This document shows positions 1-8,639 of a stretch of 64,000 nucleotides of DNA, piece after piece. The DNA comes from Streptomyces sp. RKAG290. Its GTDB lineage: Bacteria; Actinomycetota; Actinomycetes; Streptomycetales; Streptomycetaceae. The translations under genes and the position numbers were made by a program. A model generated the notes under the pieces. It ran no database searches. It saw nothing but the letters and a program-made list of their open reading frames with translations, and was not told the DNA's origin. The stretch is taken from positions 434,001 to 498,000 of the forward strand of contig NZ_JAJOZC010000001.1 of assembly GCF_023701695.1 (NCBI RefSeq), read 5' to 3'. Positions within the stretch are counted from its first letter, which is position 1. The number at the start of each line of letters is the position of its first letter.

Positions 1-1564
1 ACAGGCCGAGCACGAGGACCGGCACGAGGTAGAGGAAGATCCGGGGCATCGCGTCGGCGTACGCCTGGATGTAGCTGTCGCGCAGCGCGGGCGGCATGGC
101 GTGCACGAGCTGCGGGGTGATCGACTCGGGGTCGGGCAGGCCGGCTCCGGACGGCAGGCGCACCGCGAGCGCGTCGGACAGCCGCCCGGCGAAGAGCGTG
201 CCGAACACGGCCGCGCCGACGCTGCCGCCGATCTGCCGGAAGTAGTTGTTGGCGCTGGTGGCGGTGCCGAGGTCGGCGGGCCGCACGGAGTTCTGCACGG
301 CGAGCACCAGCACCGGCATGATCAGCCCGATCCCCAGGCCGAGCACCGCCTGCGCGACGCTGTACTCCAGGCGCGCGGTGTCGGTCTCCAGCCGGGACAG
401 CAGCCACATGCCCACCGCCGAGACCGCACTGCCGGCGATGGGGTAGACGCGGTAGCGCCCGGTGCGGGAGATCAGCTGGCCCGAGACGACGGAGGCGGCG
501 ACGATGCCGCCCATCATCGGGAGCATCAGCAGCCCGGATTCGGTGGCGGAGGCGCCGTCGACCATCTGCAGGAACGTCGGCAGATAGCTGGCGGCCCCGA
601 ACAGCGCGACGCCGACGACCGCGCCGACCAGTGCGGTGACGTTGAAGATCGAGTCGCGGAACAGCCGGAGCGGAATGATCGGTTCGGGAGCGCGGTGTTC
701 CACGACGATGAACAGCAGAGTCGTTCCGGCAGCCCCGGCGGCCAGCCCCAGGATGGTGCGCGAGCCCCAGGCGTACTCCGTACCGCCCCAACTGGTCAGC
801 AGCACCAGGCAGGTGGAGGCGGCGGCCAGCAGCACCGCGCCCAGGATGTCCAGCCGGGGCCGGACCGTGGGCTTGGGGAGCTTCAGCACGACGGTGATGA
901 CGGCGAAGGTCACCAGGCCGAACGGGACGTTGATGTAGAAACACCAGCGCCAGGAGGCGTGGTCGGTGAAGAAGCCGCCGAGCAGCGGGCCGGCCACGGA
1001 GGCGAGTCCGTAGGCCGCTCCGATGAGCCCCATGAACCGGCCGCGTTCCCTGGGCGGTACGACGTCCGCGATGATCGCCTGGACGCCGATCATCAGCCCG
1101 CCGCCGCCGATGCCCTGGAGGGCGCGGAAGGCGATCAGTTCGTCCATGGTGCGCGACCAGCCGGCCAGCGCGGAACCGACCACGAAGACGACGATCGCGA
1201 ACTGGAAGACACCCTTGCGCCCGAAGAGGTCGCCGAGTTTGCCGTAGAGCGGCAGACCGATGGTCGAGGCGAGCAGATAGGCGGTGACCGCCCAGGACAT
1301 CTTCTCCAGGCCGTGCAGCTCACCGACGATCTTCGGGAGCGCGGTGGCGACGATCATCTGGTCGAGCGCGGCGAGCAGCAGCGTGAGCATCAGCCCGACG
1401 AAGACGAGCCGGATCGCGCGGGGGTCCGTCGCACCGTCGGCGGGCGGGGCGGGGGCGGCCGGTCCGGCCGCCGGCGGCGTCGGGGGCGGTGCGGACGTCA
1501 GCACCGTCCCGGTGTCGCCCGCACCTTCGGGCTCGTCCTTCACCAGAGTGATCCCACCCACCAC
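1..1564 (-). CDS. MFS drug exporter, DHA2 (14-TM) family, C-terminus cut by window edge
   Basis: Proton-driven multidrug efflux permease of the inner membrane. The reverse-strand frame is open from a GTG at 1564 to the left edge. A Pro/Ala-rich cytoplasmic leader of about 45 residues precedes the first helix, which carries the typical [11 protein letters not shown] segment. An A-like motif (RERGRF) follows between later helices, and [12 protein letters not shown] near the C-terminal half is characteristic of the EmrB/QacA-like DHA2 group. The GTG was chosen because GAGGGGAG lies 6 nt upstream; an in-frame ATG at 1585 has no good ribosome site. The last visible helix (YLVPVLVL) suggests only a short tail is missing. 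The substrate cannot be told from sequence. Confidence 0.88.
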   Translation of the reverse strand, partial: MVGGITLVKDEPEGAGDTGTVLTSAPPPTPPAAGPAAPAPPADGATDPRAIRLVFVGLMLTLLLAALDQMIVATALPKIVGELHGLEKMSWAVTAYLLASTIGLPLYGKLGDLFGRKGVFQFAIVVFVVGSALAGWSRTMDELIAFRALQGIGGGGLMIGVQAIIADVVPPRERGRFMGLIGAAYGLASVAGPLLGGFFTDHASWRWCFYINVPFGLVTFAVITVVLKLPKPTVRPRLDILGAVLLAAASTCLVLLTSWGGTEYAWGSRTILGLAAGAAGTTLLFIVVEHRAPEPIIPLRLFRDSIFNVTALVGAVVGVALFGAASYLPTFLQMVDGASATESGLLMLPMMGGIVAASVVSGQLISRTGRYRVYPIAGSAVSAVGMWLLSRLETDTARLEYSVAQAVLGLGIGLIMPVLVLAVQNSVRPADLGTATSANNYFRQIGGSVGAAVFGTLFAGRLSDALAVRLPSGAGLPDPESITPQLVHAMPPALRDSYIQAYADAMPRIFLYLVPVLVLGL

Positions 1565-1751
1565 GTGCCGCTCCCCTCGTCGCATCTGCGCCGCCCATTT
1601 GTCGCATCGCGCAACAAGGGAGGGCAAACGCGACGGGGGGCGCTTACGGCGCACTCAGGGGGCTTAACCCCCGGTGGGAGCTACTACGGCGCACAACCGA
1701 CCGGCTGCAAAAACCACCCGAACCGGTGAGGCCGGGCAGCGGGACCGGGAG

Positions 1752-2195
1752 TTACTTCTCCACCTCGGTGGCGAGGTTCTGCAGGAGTTCGTCGTAGATG
1801 CGCCCAAGTCCCTTGGGCGCGAAGGTCTTCTCGAAGAAACCGCCGACGCCGCCGGCGCCGTTCCACACGGTCGAGACGACAGCCTTGGACTTGCCCTCAC
1901 CCGCCGGGGTGACGGTCCAGGTGGTGACCATCGAGGAGTTGCGGTCCTTCTCCACGAGCTGCCCGTCGGTCGGCTCGCTGACCTCCAGCAGACAGTCGCG
2001 CACCCGCTTGCTGGTGGCCTGGAGCTTCCAGTGCACGAGGGTGCCCTCGCCGTCGCCGCCCTCGCGCACCTCGTACTCGCTGAAGTGGCCGGGCAGCACC
2101 TTTCCCCGGACCTCCTTGTAGTCGGCCAGCGCGTCGAACACCGCCTCCGCGTCCGCCGCGATGATCCGCTCTGTCGTGGCCTCGACCTGCGCCAT
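1752..2195 (-). CDS. SRPBCC (Bet v1-like) family protein
   Basis: Small 147-residue single-domain protein of the START/Bet v1-like fold, which forms a deep hydrophobic ligand pocket. The N-terminus (ATTERIIAADAEAVFDALAD) is the usual first strand and helix of the family. The ATG at 2195 is preceded by GGAGGAA at ideal spacing, so the longer frame beginning at 2261 is not needed. It lies downstream of the exporter start on the same strand but about 190 nt away, so co-transcription is not evident. The ligand is unknown; members act as lipid-transfer proteins, cyclases or polyketide aromatases, and nothing nearby specifies which. Confidence 0.8.
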   Translation of the reverse strand: MAQVEATTERIIAADAEAVFDALADYKEVRGKVLPGHFSEYEVREGGDGEGTLVHWKLQATSKRVRDCLLEVSEPTDGQLVEKDRNSSMVTTWTVTPAGEGKSKAVVSTVWNGAGGVGGFFEKTFAPKGLGRIYDELLQNLATEVEK

Positions 2196-2298
2196 GCCTG
2201 TTCCTCCAGCACTCGGTTGTTCGGGGTGTGCTGAGCCAACCACCTCCGGCACCCGGCTCAAAATCCGGTCCGGGACGAAGGGGAGAAAACGATCAAGG

Positions 2299-2310
2299 GA
2301 ACAAGTGTTC
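2299..2310. promoter_or_regulatory. LexA (SOS) box
   Basis: The sequence GAAC-AAGT-GTTC matches the actinobacterial LexA operator core GAAC(N4)GTTC exactly and lies 34 nt before the start of the radical SAM gene. The binding core is established knowledge for mycobacteria and Streptomyces; that LexA represses this gene is inferred. Confidence 0.75.
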
Positions 2311-2344
2311 TATTCTCTGGTCAGTACTACCGAGGGAGGCGTCC

Positions 2345-3394
2345 ATGCGCTGGGACAATCTGACCGATAACCCCGCCAAGACCACCAAAAGCGGTGACGG
2401 CGCGCTCTTCGCCGCGGACGCGGTGACGACGCGTACCTTCGACACCCCGGAGTTCCGGGGGATCACCTTCCACGAGATCCGGGCCCGTTCCGTGGTGAAC
2501 CGGGTGCCCGGGGCGTCCCGGATGCCGTTCGAGTGGACCGTCAATCCGTACCGCGGATGCACACACGCATGTGTCTACTGCTTCGCCCGCAAGACCCACA
2601 GCTATCTCGACCTCGACACCGGGCTCGGCTTCGACTCGCAGATCGTGGTCAAGGTCAACGCCCCGGAGCTGGTGCGCCGTGAGCTCGCCTCCAGCCGCTG
2701 GCACGGCGCACACATCGCGATGGGGACCAACGTCGACTGCTACCAGCGCGCGGAGGGCCGCTACCGGCTGATGCCCGGCATCCTCACGGCCCTGCGCGAC
2801 CACGCGAACCCCTTCTCCATCCTGACCAAGGGCACGCTGATCCTGCGCGACCTGGAACTGCTGCGGCAGGCCGCCGAGGTCACCGAGGTGGGCGTCTCGG
2901 TCTCGGTGGGGTTCGTCGACCCCGAGCTGTGGCGCACCGTGGAGCCCGGCACCCCCTCCCCCGAGCGCCGCCTCGACGTCGTGCGGACCCTCAGCGAGCA
3001 CGGCATCGGCTGCGGGGTGCTGATGGCGCCGGTCATCCCGTTCCTCGGCGACCGGCCGGAGCAGCTGCGGGCGACGGTCCGCGCGGTCGCCGCCGCCGGC
3101 GCGACCTCGGTGACCCCGCTCGTCCTCCACCTGCGGCCCGGCGCACGGGAGTGGTTCATGGAGTGGCTCGGCCGGCACCACCCGCATCTGGTGCGGCGCT
3201 ACGAGCGGCTGTACGCCGAGGGCGCGTACGCCCCCAAGTGGTACCAGCGCCGCATCACGCGGTACGTGCACGAGCTGGCGGCCGAGTACGGCATCGGGCC
3301 CTCGCACCGCGGGACCTCCCGCGGCTTCGCCGAGCGCGTCGAGCCGCAGCCCCGGCCGGACAGCCCCGAGCCCACCCAGCTGACCCTGCTCTGA
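2345..3394 (+). CDS. Radical SAM protein, SplB-like (Rv2578c-type)
   Basis: 349-residue radical SAM enzyme. The 4Fe-4S motif CTHACVYCF (CxxxCxxC) sits near residue 76 and is followed by the aromatic-rich sequence seen in spore-photoproduct-lyase relatives (COG1533) and mycobacterial Rv2578c. The family opens S-adenosylmethionine to a 5'-deoxyadenosyl radical; the substrate of this subgroup is unproven, though a DNA-repair role is often suspected. The ATG at 2345 has GAGGGAGG at the right distance, so the upstream in-frame extension from 2228 is rejected. An SOS box upstream supports a DNA-damage role. A hairpin follows immediately after the stop. Confidence 0.88.
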   Translation: MRWDNLTDNPAKTTKSGDGALFAADAVTTRTFDTPEFRGITFHEIRARSVVNRVPGASRMPFEWTVNPYRGCTHACVYCFARKTHSYLDLDTGLGFDSQIVVKVNAPELVRRELASSRWHGAHIAMGTNVDCYQRAEGRYRLMPGILTALRDHANPFSILTKGTLILRDLELLRQAAEVTEVGVSVSVGFVDPELWRTVEPGTPSPERRLDVVRTLSEHGIGCGVLMAPVIPFLGDRPEQLRATVRAVAAAGATSVTPLVLHLRPGAREWFMEWLGRHHPHLVRRYERLYAEGAYAPKWYQRRITRYVHELAAEYGIGPSHRGTSRGFAERVEPQPRPDSPEPTQLTLL

Positions 3395-3395
3395 C

Positions 3396-3426
3396 GTGCC
3401 CGCCGCACCGCCGGCGCGGCGGGCAC
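3396..3426 (+). terminator. Hairpin terminator after the radical SAM gene
   Basis: A perfect 10-bp stem (GTGCCCGCCG with its complement) and 11-nt loop start 2 nt after the stop codon. No T tract follows, as is common in Streptomyces. Confidence 0.6.
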
Positions 3427-3555
3427 GCCGGGCACACCCGGTCAGGCAAACGGGTCATCTCTCCACCGATCAGGTCCTTCCGGCTCCGAATGCGGGGAGC
3501 ATGCGGCGGGGGCTGCCGTCACGCGCAGCCGTGTTCCCCCATCACGGGAGGCCAT

Positions 3556-5148
3556 ATGACGAAACGTTCAGGGATTCTGTTCGCCGTCGGCGCGACTGTC
3601 GCCGGTCTGGTGACCGCCGCGCCGTCCCCGGCGACCGCCGACGCAGGTGTGCAGCGCGCCGTATCGCTCAAGTGGACCGACTGCGCCACCAAGTCGTCCC
3701 CGACGCTCCAGTGCTCGTCGGTGCGCGCCCCGCTCAACCACGACGATCCGTCGGGCCGTCAGATCACCCTCGCCCTGACCCGGGTCCCGCACACCTCCAA
3801 GACCTTCCAGGGCCCGCTGCTGGTGAACCCGGGCGGCCCCGGCGGCAGCGGACTGTCGATGGCCGGTTACGTCGCCGCCTCGCTGCCGAAGTCGGTGGCC
3901 TCCCAGTACGACGTGATGGGCTTCGACCCGCGCGGCGTGGGCAAGAGCCGGCCCGCGCTGGACTGCGTACCGAAGTACTCCGCTCCCGTGCGGCCCGACT
4001 CGGTGCCGCGCTCCGTGCGGGACGAGCAGGTCAACCGGGACCGCGCCCGGTCCTTCGCGGCCGCCTGCGGCCGGAAGTACCCGGATCTGCTGCCGTACAT
4101 GGACACGGTCAGCGCGGCGAAGGACCTCGACGTGATCCGGCGGGCGACGGGCTCACGGCAGCTCAACTACCTCGGGTACTCCTACGGGACGTACCTGGGC
4201 TCGGTGTACGCCAAGCTTTTCCCGGACCGCGTCCGGCGCCTGGTCCTCGACTCCAACGTCGACCCGACCGGTATCTGGTACGACGACAACATCAGCCAGG
4301 ACTACGCGTTCGACAGCCGCCACAAGGCGTTCATGGCCTGGGTGGCGAAGTACCACAGCACCTACCGGCTGGGCAGTGACCCGGCGAAGGTCGAGGCTGC
4401 CTGGTACCGGATGCGGGACGCGGTCCGGAAGCACCCCGCGGGCAAGAAGGTCGGCGCGAGCGAGCTGGACGACACCTTCCTGCCGGGCGGCTACTACAAC
4501 GGGTACTGGCCCGCGCTGGCCGGGGCGTTCGCCGGCTACGTGAACGACAAGGACGAGAAGGGCCTGGTCAAGGCCTACGAGCGGTTCGGCGCCGTCGACG
4601 CGGAGGGCGACAACGGCTACTCGGTCTACTCGGCCGTGCAGTGCCGGGACGCCCAGTGGCCGCGCGACTGGAACGTCTGGCGCAGCGACACCTGGAGGGT
4701 GCACGACAAGGCGCCGTTCATGGCCTGGAGCAACACCTGGTACAACGCGCCGTGCGCGGACTGGCCGGTGGAGCCGCTGAACCCGGTCCGGGTCTCCAAC
4801 AACAGCCTGCCGCCGGCGCTGCTCTTCCAGGCCACCGACGACGGGGCCACACCGTACGAGGGCGGGGTGACCCTGCACCGCAAGCTCGCCGGTTCCAGCC
4901 TGGTCGTCGAGCAGGGCGGCGGCAACCACGGCGTCACGCTGAGCGGCAACGCCTGCCTGGACAAGTACCTGGTGGACTACCTCGCCAAGGGCACCGTGCC
5001 GCGGGCCGGCAGGGGCGACGTGGACGCGGTCTGCGCGAAGACACCGGATCCGGAGCCGGCGACCGCGAAGGCCGCCACGCCGGCGTCCCGCGCGGGCGCG
5101 GACGGCCGGGGCAGCGCGCTGCACGCGATGCTCGGCTTCCGCGGCTGA
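3556..5148 (+). CDS. Secreted alpha/beta hydrolase, tripeptidyl aminopeptidase (Tap/SlpD-like)
   Basis: 530-residue exported serine peptidase related to Streptomyces tripeptidyl aminopeptidases, which remove tripeptides from protein N-termini outside the cell. A signal peptide occupies about residues 1-30 (two basic residues, hydrophobic core, ATADA cleavage region). The alpha/beta fold shows NPGGPGGSG as oxyanion region, the nucleophile elbow GYSYGT with Ser209, an acid near Asp428/429 and the catalytic His458 in GNHG. A TAP-like C-terminal domain precedes an Ala/Pro-rich tail. The ATG at 3556 follows GGGAGG. It stands alone, with a long 5' gap after the radical SAM terminator. Confidence 0.88.
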   Translation: MTKRSGILFAVGATVAGLVTAAPSPATADAGVQRAVSLKWTDCATKSSPTLQCSSVRAPLNHDDPSGRQITLALTRVPHTSKTFQGPLLVNPGGPGGSGLSMAGYVAASLPKSVASQYDVMGFDPRGVGKSRPALDCVPKYSAPVRPDSVPRSVRDEQVNRDRARSFAAACGRKYPDLLPYMDTVSAAKDLDVIRRATGSRQLNYLGYSYGTYLGSVYAKLFPDRVRRLVLDSNVDPTGIWYDDNISQDYAFDSRHKAFMAWVAKYHSTYRLGSDPAKVEAAWYRMRDAVRKHPAGKKVGASELDDTFLPGGYYNGYWPALAGAFAGYVNDKDEKGLVKAYERFGAVDAEGDNGYSVYSAVQCRDAQWPRDWNVWRSDTWRVHDKAPFMAWSNTWYNAPCADWPVEPLNPVRVSNNSLPPALLFQATDDGATPYEGGVTLHRKLAGSSLVVEQGGGNHGVTLSGNACLDKYLVDYLAKGTVPRAGRGDVDAVCAKTPDPEPATAKAATPASRAGADGRGSALHAMLGFRG

Positions 5149-5196
5149 CGGAACTGGGGCCGCGTTCCCTTCGGGGGCGTGCGCGAGGATGGGCGT

Positions 5197-5760
5197 GTGA
5201 CCACACGACCCACTCCGGCGCACGCCCCCGAACCGCTGATCCGGGACATGACCATCGACGACTGCGAGGCCGTCGCGACCGTCCGGGTGCGGGGCTGGCA
5301 GAGCGCGTACGCCGGGCTGATGCCGCAGGCGCATCTGGACGCGATGGACATCGCCGAGGATGCGGAGCGGCGCCGCGGTTTCTTCGCGGAGGGCGGTGAG
5401 GTCGTCAATCTGGTGGCCGAGCGGGCGGGACTCGGTGTGATCGGCTGGGCCGCGTACGGGCCGTACCGCGAGGACGGCAGAAGGCTCGCGCGCGGTGAGC
5501 TGTACGCGATCTACGTCCTGCCGGAACTGACCGGCACGGGGGCGGGCCGGGCTCTGATGGCGGAGGTGCTGGCGCGCGCCGGCGCTGCCGGGCACCCGGA
5601 CCTCGCGCTCTGGGTACCCAAGGAGAACGCCGCGGCCCGCCGCTTCTACGCACGCGCGGGCTTCTGCCCGGACGGCGCCGAGGAGCCCTTCGAGGTAGAC
5701 GGCGTGCTGGTGCCCGAGCTGCGCTACGTGCGCTCCCTGGGCCCGTCGGCAGCCGGCTGA
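5197..5760 (+). CDS. GNAT family N-acetyltransferase
   Basis: 187-residue acetyl-CoA-dependent acyltransferase of the GNAT fold. The cofactor-binding loop is visible as LTGTGAGRALM, followed by ENAAARRFYARAGF, the usual strand and helix after the active-site cleft. The GTG at 5197 is chosen over an in-frame GTG at 5179 because GAGG lies 8 nt before it. It follows the peptidase gene by 48 nt and could be read through from it. The substrate is unknown; small-molecule amines, antibiotics and protein N-termini are all used by the family. Confidence 0.82.
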   Translation: MTTRPTPAHAPEPLIRDMTIDDCEAVATVRVRGWQSAYAGLMPQAHLDAMDIAEDAERRRGFFAEGGEVVNLVAERAGLGVIGWAAYGPYREDGRRLARGELYAIYVLPELTGTGAGRALMAEVLARAGAAGHPDLALWVPKENAAARRFYARAGFCPDGAEEPFEVDGVLVPELRYVRSLGPSAAG

Positions 5761-5780
5761 GCGCGGCGGCCTTCGCGCCT

Positions 5781-6353
5781 TCAGCCCGTCGGCAGCCTGC
5801 TGAGCGCGTCCCCGGCCGCGTCGCCGAGCCGCGGGTGCGGCAGTGCCGCCTCCAGCACCGGACGGGCCTGTACGTCACCGAGCCGGCCCAGCCCCTCGAC
5901 ACAGGCGAGCGCCACCCGCCAGTGCGGTTCGTCCGGCCCGAGCAGCCTTCGCAGGGTGCTCATCAGCGCCGGCACGGACTCCGGCGCCCGCAGTTCGCCG
6001 AGCAGCAGGACCGGGTAGAGCGCGTAGGCGGTGCGCAGGGAGTTGGTGGCGAGCGCGGCGGCAGCGCGGGGGGTGCGCGGGTCGCCGAGGCGGGCCAGCG
6101 CGTGGGCGGCGCCGGCGCAGCGCTCCGGATCCCGGTGGTTGAGCAGCAGGACCAGGGTCTCGAAGGCCCGGCGGTCGCCTCCGCAGCCCAGCCGGAACGC
6201 GGCGATCTCGCGGGCCCACAGCGGGCGTTCGCGCTCGACGAGGACCCGCGCGAGTTCCTCGTCGTCATCGGTGGCGAGCAGTCTGCGGTATGCCGCGGAC
6301 TCCCCCGCCTCGTCGGCCAGCCGGTGCGTCAGCGACCGGTACTCCTCATCCAT
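5781..6353 (-). CDS. HEAT-repeat domain protein
   Basis: 190-residue all-helical protein with HEAT/PBS-lyase-type repeats (for example GAAHALARLGDPRTP and ACVEGLGRLGDVQARPVL). Such repeats form a curved solenoid used for protein-protein binding; no catalytic residues are visible. The start is placed at ATG 6353 (MDEEYRS). A longer frame reaches 6422, and neither start has a strong ribosome site. The gene converges on the GNAT gene with only 20 nt between stops. A regulatory or scaffolding role is likely, but the partner is unknown. Confidence 0.75.
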   Translation of the reverse strand: MDEEYRSLTHRLADEAGESAAYRRLLATDDDEELARVLVERERPLWAREIAAFRLGCGGDRRAFETLVLLLNHRDPERCAGAAHALARLGDPRTPRAAAALATNSLRTAYALYPVLLLGELRAPESVPALMSTLRRLLGPDEPHWRVALACVEGLGRLGDVQARPVLEAALPHPRLGDAAGDALSRLPTG

Positions 6354-6727
6354 GACCGTCAGCTTATCGGCGAACACACAGCGTGGTGACGGAGCCGGTG
6401 AATGTGAGGGGGCGCACAACAACCCAGGGCTGGCGCGCTCGTTACTCGCCGGTTAACCTCATGTGAGCGGGACACACTCCCCGCCGGCTCCGGTGGCCTG
6501 GTGACGCAGCCACCCGGAGTGTTTGTCGGTTCGGCAGCTTTGCGAGACGGACTCCGGGACAGAGTCCGTCGCCCCTTCCCGGTCCCGGCGTGCTCCTCGC
6601 GCCCGGACATGAGCACCACGACAGGCAACTCCCGCACGCCATGCGCCGGTCGGGCCCCCGCGGCCCCTCTCATCGGCCGTGCGCGCCGTGCGTCCCCTCA
6701 GTCGTCACTCATCCCTGGAGTCCCGTG
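6354..6727. other. Intergenic region ahead of the 3-hydroxyacyl-CoA dehydrogenase gene
   Basis: No convincing gene is seen in these 374 bases; open frames here lack ribosome sites and family resemblance. The region must hold divergent promoters for the HEAT protein and the dehydrogenase. The only clear structure is the inverted repeat at 6546-6570. Confidence 0.6.
6546..6570. promoter_or_regulatory. Perfect 9-bp inverted repeat
   Basis: GACGGACTC, a 7-nt spacer, then GAGTCCGTC. It lies about 160 nt before the dehydrogenase start. It could be an operator or a leader hairpin; the function is not known. Confidence 0.4.
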
Positions 6728-8509
6728 ATGGACACCCCGTTCAGCACCATTGCCGTCGTCGGCCTCGGCACGATGGGCACCGGCATCGCCGAGGTCCTCG
6801 CCCGCTCCGGCCGCGAGGTCATCGGAATCGACATCAGTGACGCGGCCGCCCGCCAGGCCGTCGCCGCCCTGGAGGCCTCCACCGCCCGCGCCGTGCAGCG
6901 CGAGCGGATCACCGAGGAGGAGCGGCGCGACGTCCTCGCCCGGTTCCGTACCTTCTCCGACCTGCAGGCCGCCGCGGACGCGGAACTGGTCATCGAGGTC
7001 GTGCCCGAGACGTACGAGATCAAGCAGCAGGTCTTCCGGGACCTCGACGCGGTCGTCTCCCCCACCGCGATCCTCGCGACGGGCACCAACGCCCTGTCGG
7101 TGACCCGGCTCGCCGCCGAGTCCCAGCACCCGGAGCGCGTGCTCGGCCTGCACTTCTTCAACCCGGCGCCCGCGATGAAGCTCGTCGAGGTGGTCTCCTC
7201 GGTGCTGACCGCGCCGCCGGCCGTCGAGGCCGTCACGGCGCTCGCCCGACAGCTGGGCAAGGAGCCGGTCGCGGTCGGTGACCGGCCGGGGTTCGTCGCC
7301 GACGGTCTGCTGTTCGGCTACCTGAACCAGGCCGCGGCGATGTACGAGGCGAACTACGCCTCCCGCGAGGACATCGACGCGGCGATGAAGCTGGGCTGCG
7401 GACTGCCCATGGGGCCGCTCGAGCTCCTGGACCTGATCGGCATCGACACCGCCCGAACCGTCCTGGAGGCGATGTACTCCGCCTCGCACGACCGGCTGCA
7501 CGCCCCGGCACCCGTCCTCGGCCAGCTCAGCGAGGCCGGGCTGACCGGCCGCAAGACGGGCCGCGGCTTCTACACGTACACGCAGCCGGGCAGCCAGACG
7601 GTGGTCCCGGACGCAGCTACCCCGTCGCCGCAGGCCGGGGCGGGTGCCGGGCGCACCGTGCGCTCGGTGGGCGTCGCGGGCTCCGGGACGATGGCCTCGG
7701 GGATCGCGGAGGTCTTCGCGAAGGCCGGCTACGACGTGGTGCTCGCGGCGCGCAGCCAGGAGAAGGCGGACTTCGCCAGGGGCCGGATCGCCAAGTCGCT
7801 GGAGCGGTCGGTCACCAAGGGGCGGCTCACGGCCGGGGCGCGGGACGAGACCCTGGCCCGGATCACCGCGGCGGGGTCGCTGGACTCGTTCGCGGAGGTC
7901 GACCTCGCCGTCGAGGCCGTCGCCGAGGACCTGCTGGTCAAGCAGCAGCTGTTCGCCACCCTGGACAAGGTGTGCAGGCCCGGTGCGGTGCTCGCCACCA
8001 CCACCTCGTCACTGCCGGTGGTCTCGATCGCGCGGGCCACCTCGCGTCCCGAGGACGTCATCGGGATGCACTTCTTCAACCCGGCGCCCGCGATGAAGCT
8101 GGTCGAGGTGGTCCGCACGGTGCTCACCGCGGACGACGTGCACGCCACGGTCCGCGAGGTCTGCGTGAAGGTGCGCAAGCACCCGGTGGACTGCGGGGAC
8201 CGGGCCGGATTCATCGTGAACGCGCTGCTGTTCCCCTACCTCAACAACGCGATCAAGATGGTCGAGGAGCACTACGCGACCCTCGACGACATCGACGCCG
8301 CGATGAAGCTGGGCGGCGGCTACCCGATGGGCCCGTTCGAGCTCCTGGACGTCGTGGGCCTCGATGTCTCGCTCGCCATCGAGAAGGTGCTGCACAGCGA
8401 GTTCCGCGACCCGGGCCTCGCCCCTGCGCCGCTGCTGGAGCACCTGGTGGCCGCCGGCTGCCTCGGCCGCAAGACCGGGCGCGGCTTCCGCGAATATGCC
8501 CGCCGCTGA
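6728..8509 (+). CDS. Tandem two-domain 3-hydroxyacyl-CoA dehydrogenase
   Basis: 593-residue protein made of two consecutive complete 3-hydroxybutyryl-CoA dehydrogenase units. Each unit has an NAD-binding glycine motif (GLGTMGTG at about residue 9, GSGTMASG at about 316), the conserved GLHFFNPAP or GMHFFNPAP active-site segment, and the C-terminal GRKTGRGF tail. The family interconverts acetoacetyl-CoA and 3-hydroxybutyryl-CoA; here it would supply the crotonyl-CoA route into the ethylmalonyl-CoA operon downstream. The start is ATG 6728. The two halves are clearly homologous to each other, so the gene arose by internal duplication and fusion. A strong hairpin follows the stop. Confidence 0.9.
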   Translation: MDTPFSTIAVVGLGTMGTGIAEVLARSGREVIGIDISDAAARQAVAALEASTARAVQRERITEEERRDVLARFRTFSDLQAAADAELVIEVVPETYEIKQQVFRDLDAVVSPTAILATGTNALSVTRLAAESQHPERVLGLHFFNPAPAMKLVEVVSSVLTAPPAVEAVTALARQLGKEPVAVGDRPGFVADGLLFGYLNQAAAMYEANYASREDIDAAMKLGCGLPMGPLELLDLIGIDTARTVLEAMYSASHDRLHAPAPVLGQLSEAGLTGRKTGRGFYTYTQPGSQTVVPDAATPSPQAGAGAGRTVRSVGVAGSGTMASGIAEVFAKAGYDVVLAARSQEKADFARGRIAKSLERSVTKGRLTAGARDETLARITAAGSLDSFAEVDLAVEAVAEDLLVKQQLFATLDKVCRPGAVLATTTSSLPVVSIARATSRPEDVIGMHFFNPAPAMKLVEVVRTVLTADDVHATVREVCVKVRKHPVDCGDRAGFIVNALLFPYLNNAIKMVEEHYATLDDIDAAMKLGGGYPMGPFELLDVVGLDVSLAIEKVLHSEFRDPGLAPAPLLEHLVAAGCLGRKTGRGFREYARR

Positions 8510-8517
8510 GGGGCCGC

Positions 8518-8551
8518 GGCCCGCAGGGCCCGGCAGCGGGCCCTGCGGGCC
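8518..8551 (+). terminator. Strong hairpin terminator after the dehydrogenase gene
   Basis: A perfect 15-bp GC stem (GGCCCGCAGGGCCCG and its complement) with a GCAG loop begins 9 nt after the stop. A second imperfect GC stem follows at 8563-8598. Confidence 0.8.
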
Positions 8552-8613
8552 GGGAGCCGGGTGGGGCGGGCTGCTCGGCCCTTCGGGCGGCCCGCCCCCG
8601 CAGGCGCACTCTC

Positions 8614-8627
8614 CTGCACTGATGCAG
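8614..8627. promoter_or_regulatory. Candidate operator (CTGCA-N4-TGCAG) ahead of the TetR gene
   Basis: A 5-4-5 inverted repeat lies 13 nt before the assigned ATG and overlaps an alternative ATG at 8622. TetR proteins often autoregulate through such sites; binding here is inferred only. Confidence 0.35.
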
Positions 8628-8639
8628 TACGTTCACACC

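Noticed and set aside
101..1729. A 542-residue plus-strand frame
   Set aside because: Antisense shadow of the MFS exporter; composition dominated by Gly/Asp/Arg/His and no family resemblance.
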